Positions 58,025 through 64,000 of a stretch of DNA of 64,000 nt are shown here, in pieces (positions within the stretch are counted from its first letter, which is position 1; every line of letters begins with the position of its first letter). Source of the DNA: Butyricicoccus_A sp945486175 (GTDB lineage Bacteria; Bacillota; Clostridia; Oscillospirales; Butyricicoccaceae); contig CALZUY010000002.1 of the NCBI GenBank assembly GCA_945829445.1, positions 1-64,000 of the forward strand, given 5' to 3'. The notes beneath the pieces were generated by a model. The model ran no database searches. It was not told the DNA's origin and saw only the letters and a list, made by a program, of their open reading frames with translations. The translations under genes were made by a program, and so were the position numbers.

Positions 58025-59365
58025 ATGAACACGACGGAAGCACGCATCTGCCGCATCATCGACGACCACGCATCCGAGCTGGCGGCATTTGCCAACGATA
58101 TTTATGCACACGCCGAGCTGGGTTATACGGAGCAGCGCACTGCACGCTGTGTCGCGGACTGGCTGGAACACCGCTGCGGATTGCAGGTGGAAACCGGTCT
58201 TGCTGTCACCGGCGTGCGCGCACGGGTGGGCCATGCCCGCCCTGCCGTCTGCCTGATCGGTGAGCTGGACGGCATCCGCTGCCCGGAGCACCCGCTGGCG
58301 GTTCCGGAAACCGGCATGTCACACGCCTGCGGACACCACATGCAGCTCGCCGCACTCGCAGGCGCGGCACTCGCGCTGAGCGCCCCGGAAATTGCGGCGG
58401 AGCTGGGCGGCAGTGCGGTCTTTTTCGCTGTTCCCTGTGAGGAACATGTGCCGATGAACCGCATGGCACAGCTGCAACGGGACGGCGTAGCACAGTACTG
58501 CGGCGGCAAGCCGCAGCTGCTGATGGACGGCGCCTTTGACGGCATTGACGCAGCTGTGACCACACACGCACACATGGTACACTGTGACAGCGATTTTCTG
58601 CTCGGCAGCAACTCAACGAGCGGCTTTCTGTCCAAGCTCATCCGCATCAAAGGGCGCGCTTCACACACCGCCATTGCACCGGAAAAGGGCATCAATGCAC
58701 TGGATGTCGTGACACTCGCACGCAGTGCCATCGGCATGCTGCGCAGTACCTTCCGCGATGAGGACTGCATCCGCATCGGCGAAGTCGTGCGCATGGGCAG
58801 CACAGCTGTCAACGTTGTTCCGGATGAGGTCATTGTCGATTTACAGGTGCGCGCAAAAACCTGGGATGCACTGCTGGAGACCGACAAAAAAATTGACCGT
58901 GCCTATCGCGGTGCGGCATATGTCTTCGGCGCGAACATCGAAATCACCGACGGCATGGGATATCTGCCCACCGTGCCGTGTCCGCCGTGCGAAGCGCTGA
59001 CACAGGCAGCTTCCCTGCTCGCGGATACGGACAGCAGCACCTTTGAGCCGGTCAGCCTGCTCGTACACAATGCGGCGTCAACCGATGTCGGCGACCTGTC
59101 GCACCGCATGCCGGTGGTAAACTTCACATTTTCCGGTTTTTCCGGCACGCTTCACGGTGCAGATTTCCGTATTGCCGATGAAAAAGCCGCCTATGTGCAG
59201 CCCGCAAAGCTCGCCGCACTGACACTATATCGCCTGCTCCGCGATGGCGCTGCGCAGGCGCGCGTACTGGTCGGCAGCTTCCAGCCCCAAATGACAGCAC
59301 AGCAATACCGCGCCTATGCCGCGCGGTTTGACAGCGGTTTTGTCGGAGAGCCGTCGCCGTTCTGA
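58025..59365 (+). CDS. M20-family amidohydrolase/dipeptidase
   Basis: A 446-residue metallopeptidase. The metal ligands include Cys102 and His104 in SHACGHHMQL, the Glu pair in VPCEEHVP, and His in TTHAHMVHCD. RASHTAIAPEKGINALDVV is the dimerisation-domain signature. Closest families are aminobenzoyl-glutamate and N-acyl amino acid hydrolases; the substrate is unknown. ATG at 58025 is eight bases after AGGAGGG. Own promoter TTGCAA/TATACT. Confidence 0.9.
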   Translation: MNTTEARICRIIDDHASELAAFANDIYAHAELGYTEQRTARCVADWLEHRCGLQVETGLAVTGVRARVGHARPAVCLIGELDGIRCPEHPLAVPETGMSHACGHHMQLAALAGAALALSAPEIAAELGGSAVFFAVPCEEHVPMNRMAQLQRDGVAQYCGGKPQLLMDGAFDGIDAAVTTHAHMVHCDSDFLLGSNSTSGFLSKLIRIKGRASHTAIAPEKGINALDVVTLARSAIGMLRSTFRDEDCIRIGEVVRMGSTAVNVVPDEVIVDLQVRAKTWDALLETDKKIDRAYRGAAYVFGANIEITDGMGYLPTVPCPPCEALTQAASLLADTDSSTFEPVSLLVHNAASTDVGDLSHRMPVVNFTFSGFSGTLHGADFRIADEKAAYVQPAKLAALTLYRLLRDGAAQARVLVGSFQPQMTAQQYRAYAARFDSGFVGEPSPF

Positions 59366-59381
59366 TTTTTCAGCCATATGC

Positions 59382-59416
59382 AAAAAAGCTGCCCGCAGGT
59401 GCGGACAGCTTTTATA
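59382..59416 (+). terminator. Terminator between the M20 and MATE genes
   Basis: AAAAGCTG-CCGC and GCGG-CAGCTTTT with an AGGT loop. T-runs lie on both sides, so it is bidirectional for the convergent genes. Confidence 0.75.
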
Positions 59417-59427
59417 TTTTCCACGTA

Positions 59428-60789
59428 TTACCGGGTGACCTTGTGAATCCACTTGAACGAGCGGATGCGCAGGTACACAACCGGGCATTTGCCGAGCTGG
59501 TCCATCTTCAGGCAGAAGAAAACGACAGCAGGCGGAAAATGGAATACAAACGCGGACAGGAATGCAGACGGCAGGCAGATGAGCCATGTCCAGATGTTGT
59601 TGTTAATCATGCAGAATTTTGTATCGCCGCCGGCGCGCAGGAAACCGCAGTCGGTCGCCATCTGATAGCATGTGCCGACCGTCGTAATCGCCAGCACGGT
59701 GATAAACTGTCCGGTCAGCTCCGCAGCACGCGGAGTCAGGGTGTTGTAAATCATCAGGATCGGCCACTGGGACAGGTACAGAACCACGCCGGTGACCACG
59801 CCGATGGCAATAAACACAATTTGCAGTGTGTGCAGCACAGGCTTGATGCCTGTAACCGGGTCGTCCTCATGCTCACCCAGCGTGCGCCCTGTGACAATTG
59901 CCGCTGCGCTTGCCGCGCCATAGCCGATGACGGAAATAATCTGATAGACAATGACGGAAATCGAGTTCGCAGGCAGGACGGATGCAGAATCGTCCATATT
60001 GCCGATGATTGCGGTCTGGAAAATCGAATTGATGCCCCACAGTGCCTGCGTGACAAGCAGCGGCAGGGAAATGCGGACATAATCCGCCATATACTGGTTG
60101 TCGATAAAAATCAGTTTTTTCAGCGTCAGGTTGAGCGTATGCTCGCGGTACTTGAGATACCAGATGACAATCAGCAGCTCAACTGTGCGCGAAACCAGCG
60201 TTGCAATCGCTGCGCCGCGGACACCGAGTGCCGGCGCGCCGAAATGTCCGTAGATCAGGATGTAGTTGAGCACGATGTTGATGCAAAGCGTCGAGCCTGC
60301 GATGATATAGCCGATTTTTACAATGCCAATGGAGCGCAGTGAAGATGCCAGCATGTTGGTGATTGCAAAAATGATATAAGTAAAGCAGATAATCTGCAAA
60401 TATTTAACTGCTTCCTCCGCAACTGCCGCGTCATTGGTCATCAGATTGATGAGCTGGCGCGGGAACAGCAGCGCCAGTACAAACAGCACAGCCGCCAGAC
60501 CGCCGCCGAAGCGCAGGCCGCAGCCGATGATGCTCGGAATCGGCTTGATTTCCTTTTTGCCCCAGTACCGTGCGCCGAGCACGACAATGCCCTCACTTAC
60601 ACCGACAACCAGCATCTGTAAAAAGAACTGGAACTGATTGCACAGCGAGACGCCGGACAGCGCGTCCTGAGAATATCGTCCGATCATGATGTTATCCGCC
60701 AGGTTGACCGAATAGGTCAGCAGGTTTTGCAGTGCGATGCTGAGTGTCAGGATCGCAAAGGTTTTATAGAACTTTTTGTCGCGAATCAT
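59428..60789 (-). CDS. MATE-family multidrug/metabolite exporter
   Basis: A 453-residue membrane protein with 12 predicted helices. SVNLADNIMIGRYSQDALSGVSL is the N-terminal MATE motif, and GVRGAAIATLVSRTVELLIVI and SVIGYGAASAAAIVTGRTLG belong to the second half. The family exports drugs or metabolites with Na+ or H+. ATG at 60789 follows AAGGA by six bases. It is divergent from an AraC regulator that shares a 16-base inverted repeat, so its expression is probably controlled by that regulator. Confidence 0.93.
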   Translation of the reverse strand: MIRDKKFYKTFAILTLSIALQNLLTYSVNLADNIMIGRYSQDALSGVSLCNQFQFFLQMLVVGVSEGIVVLGARYWGKKEIKPIPSIIGCGLRFGGGLAAVLFVLALLFPRQLINLMTNDAAVAEEAVKYLQIICFTYIIFAITNMLASSLRSIGIVKIGYIIAGSTLCINIVLNYILIYGHFGAPALGVRGAAIATLVSRTVELLIVIWYLKYREHTLNLTLKKLIFIDNQYMADYVRISLPLLVTQALWGINSIFQTAIIGNMDDSASVLPANSISVIVYQIISVIGYGAASAAAIVTGRTLGEHEDDPVTGIKPVLHTLQIVFIAIGVVTGVVLYLSQWPILMIYNTLTPRAAELTGQFITVLAITTVGTCYQMATDCGFLRAGGDTKFCMINNNIWTWLICLPSAFLSAFVFHFPPAVVFFCLKMDQLGKCPVVYLRIRSFKWIHKVTR

Positions 60790-60901
60790 AGTGAATCCTT
60801 CCCTTTTCCCTGTTATTTCACGCAAAGATTTAGAAAAAGCGCGATCCAAACCAACCGGCATTGCATGCGGTACGTTCGCATTCTTTCGCTTCTTTTCTTA
60901 C

Positions 60902-60929
60902 AGTATATTCATTTATTTTTTTTAAACAA
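60902..60929 (-). promoter_or_regulatory. Promoter of the MATE gene
   Basis: On the minus strand TTGTTT, 16 bases, TATACT. The -35 is seven bases from the inverted repeat at 60936-60951. Confidence 0.6.
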
Positions 60930-60935
60930 TAAAAA

Positions 60936-60951
60936 AATCAACCAATTGATT
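60936..60951. promoter_or_regulatory. Inverted repeat between the MATE and AraC genes
   Basis: AATCAA, CCAA, TTGATT. It lies between the MATE -35 and the extended -10 (TGCTATAAT, 60961-60969) of the AraC gene, the expected place for the regulator's site. Confidence 0.45.
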
Positions 60952-60960
60952 TTGATTTTG

Positions 60961-60969
60961 TGCTATAAT
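60961..60969 (+). promoter_or_regulatory. Extended -10 promoter of the AraC-pfkB operon
   Basis: TGCTATAAT with no good -35 at the usual distance. Confidence 0.55.
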
Positions 60970-60990
60970 GAAAAAAAGGAGGAATGTGCT

Positions 60991-61863
60991 GTGGGAAAAT
61001 GCAATGAACCCGGCGTCCTGTTGGAGTCCGACCGTTTTTTCAACACCCCCAGTGCGGCCGCCAGCCAGTTGTTTTACTATATCACGCGCTGCGGCCACTA
61101 CTTCTGCACGACTGAATACAATTTTACAGATGATTCCGAGGTCGCTCGTCTGCCGAGCCACCGGAACTGTATGCTCTTCTATGTCTGCTCCGGCTCGCTG
61201 TTTGTCGAAAACGCGGGTATGAGTGCCATTGTCATGTCCGGACAGGTGGCCCTGATCGACTGCACTCTTCCGCATCACTATTACGCACGGGAGGATACGG
61301 AAGCACTCTGGATGCATCTGGAGGGCTGCAATACAAAGGACTTTTTCTCTTATATCCGCACGATGAACGGGGAACGGCTGGTGCTTACGCCCCCGTCCTC
61401 ACACAATACCAAGACCGCCATGCTGCAGCTCATCAATGCCTTCCGCCTGCCGGGACGCATGAGTGAAGGCGAACAGTCACAGCGCATCCACCGCCTGCTG
61501 TGCGAGCTCATTGTCGTCCCGCATTCCATGCAGCAGGACAACGACAACGACGCGGTCTCCCAGGTCATCGATTACATCACCCAGCATCTGTTTGAAGACC
61601 TGTCGGTCAGCGATGTGGCAGCTTCTGTCAACCTCAGCCCATCGCATCTGTCACGCCTGTTCAAAATACGCACAGGCTTCTCCCCGCATGAATTTATCAC
61701 GCTGCGCCGTATCGACGCCGCCAAGGAACTGCTGCTGACCACCAAGCTGTCGGTCAAGCAGATCGCCTTCCGCGTCGGCTATCACAGCGAAGCGAATTTT
61801 ATTACATCCTTTTCCAGCAAAACCGGTCTGACCCCTGCGGTCTTCCGTAAAAACCCGATTTGA
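60991..61863 (+). CDS. AraC-family regulator
   Basis: A 290-residue regulator starting with GTG at 60991, eight bases after AGGAGG. The sensor begins NEPGVLLESDRFFNTPSA and contains RCGHYFCTTEYNF, like the regulators at 29429 and 56400. The helix-turn-helix region (from about 185) shows LSVSDVAASVNLSPSHLSRLFK and LSVKQIAFRVGYHSEANFITSF. It is followed 16 bases later by a PfkB kinase and is divergent from a MATE exporter. Confidence 0.9.
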   Translation: MGKCNEPGVLLESDRFFNTPSAAASQLFYYITRCGHYFCTTEYNFTDDSEVARLPSHRNCMLFYVCSGSLFVENAGMSAIVMSGQVALIDCTLPHHYYAREDTEALWMHLEGCNTKDFFSYIRTMNGERLVLTPPSSHNTKTAMLQLINAFRLPGRMSEGEQSQRIHRLLCELIVVPHSMQQDNDNDAVSQVIDYITQHLFEDLSVSDVAASVNLSPSHLSRLFKIRTGFSPHEFITLRRIDAAKELLLTTKLSVKQIAFRVGYHSEANFITSFSSKTGLTPAVFRKNPI

Positions 61864-61879
61864 TTTGGAGGAATGCTTT

Positions 61880-62836
61880 ATGTCTGACTGCTGTGACGTT
61901 GTCATCGCAGGTGCTGCCATTATAGATATCCCTGTTGTCCCGGCGGACGCATCCGTCTTCACACGAATCTCTACGCCTGCCGGACGCATCATCCTGACCT
62001 CCGGCGGTGACGCGATGAATGAAGCGCTCGTGCTGTCCCGTCTCGGCAAACGCGTGCGGCTGGTTACCCGCATTGGCTGCGATGACGCGGGTGCATATCT
62101 CAGGCACACCTGTGACTCTTCCGGAATTGATACGCGGCATTTCCGCGAAATCGACGGTCTGGACACGGGTGTCAATGTCGTGCTGGTCGACCACAGCGGT
62201 GAGCGCCGTTTTTTTACCAACCCGCACGGTAGCCTGCGCGCGCTTGAGATGGGGGACATCACGCAGGATGCGCTCGAGGGAGCGAAGATTTTCTGCTTTG
62301 CCAGCATCTTTGTATTCCCGCTTATCGGCCCTGCCGAGCTGGAACAGCTGTTCCGCAGCGTGCGTGAGCGCGGGCTGATTACCTGCGCGGACATGACGCT
62401 GCCCAAGCACGGCGAAACGCTCGCTGATCTCGCGCCTGCCTTGCGCTATCTGGATTATTTCTTTGCAAATCTCGCAGAAGCACAGCAGATTACCGGCATG
62501 GCATCGCCCAGCGCCGTCGCGGACGCGCTGCTGGACACAGGCGCACGGCATGTCATCATCAAACTTGGCGCAAACGGCTGCCTGATCGCCGACAAAACCG
62601 GACAGCGGCACATCCCCGCCTGCCCTGCCGCCAACTGCATTGACACCACCGGCGCGGGCGATAACTTTGCCGCCGGCTTCCTCTCCGCCCTGCTCGACGG
62701 GCGCAGCTTTGAGGGCTGTGCGCAATATGCCAACGCCTGTGCATCCGTTTCGGTGGAAACGGTCGGCGCATCGACCGGTGTGACCGATGCCGCTCAGGTT
62801 CTGAAGCGCTTCCACTCCGCCTATCCGGATTGCTGA
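61880..62836 (+). CDS. PfkB-family carbohydrate/nucleoside kinase
   Basis: A 318-residue ribokinase-fold kinase. The substrate motif GGDAMNEALVLSRLG (about 42-56) and the anion-hole/catalytic-base motif DTTGAGDNFAAGF (Asp255 to Phe267, base Asp261) are clear. SGGDAMNEA in place of GGKGANQA suggests a sugar or sugar-acid kinase distinct from ribokinase; the substrate is unknown. GGAGG precedes the ATG. It shares a transcript with the AraC gene. Confidence 0.93.
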   Translation: MSDCCDVVIAGAAIIDIPVVPADASVFTRISTPAGRIILTSGGDAMNEALVLSRLGKRVRLVTRIGCDDAGAYLRHTCDSSGIDTRHFREIDGLDTGVNVVLVDHSGERRFFTNPHGSLRALEMGDITQDALEGAKIFCFASIFVFPLIGPAELEQLFRSVRERGLITCADMTLPKHGETLADLAPALRYLDYFFANLAEAQQITGMASPSAVADALLDTGARHVIIKLGANGCLIADKTGQRHIPACPAANCIDTTGAGDNFAAGFLSALLDGRSFEGCAQYANACASVSVETVGASTGVTDAAQVLKRFHSAYPDC

Positions 62837-62899
62837 ACGCGCCAAAATATGACAATTCTGCCCTTTTATGCCTGACACAGCCGCAAACAGCTTGTGCAA

Positions 62900-62932
62900 A
62901 ATGCCCCGAATCAGTTGCAGATTCGGGGCATT
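62900..62932 (-). terminator. Hairpin after the PfkB gene
   Basis: Thirteen-base arms AATGCCCCGAATC/GATTCGGGGCATT with a seven-base loop. T-runs are short on both strands. The -35 of the next gene (TTGCAG) lies partly in the loop. Confidence 0.5.
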
Positions 62933-62943
62933 CATGCTATAAT
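62915..62943 (+). promoter_or_regulatory. Promoter of the gene at 63026
   Basis: TTGCAG, 17 bases, TATAAT with a TGC extension. It overlaps the hairpin after pfkB. Confidence 0.6.
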
Positions 62944-63025
62944 ATATCGCAATCGGTTGCTTCAGGGGCACGGCAGGAACTGCTGCTGCATTCCCTGAAA
63001 TCCATTCCCCAGGAAGAGTGAGTGT

Positions 63026-63556
63026 ATGAGTTTCTTTAGCCAGTTAAAAGACGAAGTAAACGACCGCAACATCGACAAGTCGAAAATCCATCCGGTATCC
63101 GATGAACCGGAGGAAGCTGAAGCACAGCCGGAACCGGTCAAAGAACCGGAAATTGATCCGGAATATCCGGAGCACCCGGATTACATCGCGCTGAAGCCCA
63201 ATTTCACCGAGCGCCAGCTCTGGCGTATGCCTGCCATCCGCTTTTATATGGCGATCATCGGTTTCTGTGCCGGCATGGTTGTGTTCGGTGTCATCAATCA
63301 GGTATTTGCCCTCGGCATGACAAAGGGCGCTGTCGGCTGGTATCAGCTGTTCGGCGCCGCAATCGGTTTTATGTTCAGCCGGGAATATCTCGAGCCGCAC
63401 TGGAAAATTCCGTTTTCCCAGGGCACCCCGGAGCAGAAAAAAGCCGCTGCTGAAGCCTATGTTGCAGAGATCAACGCTCTGGATGAGCACATCCATGAGC
63501 TGCGCAAAATGCGCGGCGTAGAGGACGACGAGGACGAGGATTCCGCTGACTCCTGA
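63026..63556 (+). CDS. Unknown small membrane protein
   Basis: A 176-residue protein I cannot assign. The first 60 residues are charged with an acidic Glu/Pro stretch (SDEPEEAEAQPEPVKEPEID). Two membrane helices occur at about 70-95 and 100-118 (FYMAIIGFCAGMVVFGVINQVF; GWYQLFGAAIGFMF). The tail is helical (EQKKAAAEAYVAEINALDEHIHELRK) and ends in acidic EDDEDEDSADS. AGGAAGAG precedes the ATG. It is a single-gene unit. Confidence 0.75.
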   Translation: MSFFSQLKDEVNDRNIDKSKIHPVSDEPEEAEAQPEPVKEPEIDPEYPEHPDYIALKPNFTERQLWRMPAIRFYMAIIGFCAGMVVFGVINQVFALGMTKGAVGWYQLFGAAIGFMFSREYLEPHWKIPFSQGTPEQKKAAAEAYVAEINALDEHIHELRKMRGVEDDEDEDSADS

Positions 63557-63563
63557 TAAAAAG

Positions 63564-63602
63564 AAAAATTCCGCCGTTGCTTGCACAATGGCGGAATTTT
63601 TT
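63564..63602 (+). terminator. Terminator of the gene at 63026
   Basis: AAATTCCGCC and GGCGGAATTT with a 14-base loop and six T. Confidence 0.85.
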
Positions 63603-64000
63603 GTGGGTACGCTGCATCGGGAATCAGAGAGAATTGATCTGTTCTTTCATAACAACAAGGATAAGGAGAGAAGAGAGAATTATTTCAACATTCAGCGAAC
63701 AGTTCTCCCAACGCTTATGTACCCTGCGGCCCCCACCGCATGTATCAAATATAGTAGAAAAGGAAGGTAAAAGAAAGGATGTTTTGGAAGGGTGTTATGT
63801 GTGTGTTGTTCCCTTCAACGGTTTTTATTATAGTCATTTACGACAAAAACGCAACGGATGAATTGTTTAATATTACGAACCCAAAGACAATTGTATTTGT
63901 CGAGTGTGCATATCATGTCGAAAACACGGCACAAATTGCTCTCCGCTGTTGTTACAATATACAAATTTTTTCGTCAAAAATTCAACAAAACCCAAAAAAT
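63603..64000. other. Unassigned AT-rich region at the window end
   Basis: About 400 bases of lower GC than the rest. One plus-strand frame from ATG at 63779 (MFWKGVMCVLFPSTV...) stays open for 74 codons to the window edge, with AGGAAGG 12 bases before it; its residue use is unlike the neighbouring genes and I recognise no domain. A minus-strand TTGCGT/TATAAT pair occurs near 63830-63860. No RNA gene is apparent. Confidence 0.35.

Overview
The window looks like chromosomal DNA of a GC-rich, spore-forming member of the Bacillota, class Clostridia. The evidence is strong AGGAGG-type ribosome sites, TTGACA/TATAAT promoters, sporulation genes (yunB, ytfJ, a DacF-type carboxypeptidase), an IspH-ribosomal S1 fusion, a BirA-type biotin operator and ligA-gatCAB linkage. 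An Oscillospirales/Butyricicoccus-like gut organism would fit, but that is inference. I see no prophage, insertion sequence, CRISPR array or rRNA operon.

Layout. 1-1.2 kb: 5' part of a YfmF-type M16 protein, then a VanZ protein. 1.8-5.6 kb: ylxM-ffh-rpsP-khpA-rimM-trmD translation/secretion operon. 5.6-9.9 kb: thioredoxin reductase preceded by a promoter-hairpin unit that may be a small RNA or leader, a divergent XRE regulator, pyruvate kinase and a HAD phosphatase. 10-15.1 kb: pstSCAB-phoU-phoB phosphate operon behind Pho-box-like repeats, with no phoR beside it. 15.1-18.2 kb: a self-contained 31-codon gene, an SdpI-like membrane protein and a secreted Big2/Fn3/VanW protein.

18.2-30.3 kb is the most unusual part: moaC and a DUF1638 gene, divergent from two overlapping ASKHA genes (a hydantoinase-like one and a [2Fe-2S] corrinoid-activating protein), then a serine hydrolase, a corrinoid-binding protein, an MtbA-type zinc methyltransferase, a PocR/AraC regulator, a second URO-D-family protein and a second AraC regulator. 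Together they read as a regulated corrinoid methyl-transfer system whose methyl donor cannot be named from the sequence.

30-34.6 kb: a membrane protein of unknown function, five tRNA genes in two units, and yerC-methyltransferase-hslO. 34.7-43.9 kb: ligA-gatCAB, yunB, and cmk-plsC-ispH/rpsA with a flavoprotein and an RpiR regulator upstream. 46-51.3 kb: pseudouridine synthase, D,D-carboxypeptidase, scpAB-DUF2953-ytfJ and a site-2 protease. 51.5-56.3 kb: HIT protein, FkbM methyltransferase, ArsC-like protein, prfC and bioY. 56.4-64 kb: AraC regulators, NUDIX and M20 hydrolases sharing one palindromic -35 element, a MATE exporter, a PfkB kinase and a small membrane protein. The last 400 bases are AT-rich and unassigned.

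Genes lie on both strands in short operons, usually with a recognisable promoter and hairpin terminator. Starts were chosen mainly by ribosome-site spacing, so several are GTG or TTG. All functions are read from sequence motifs and family knowledge; no searches were run.
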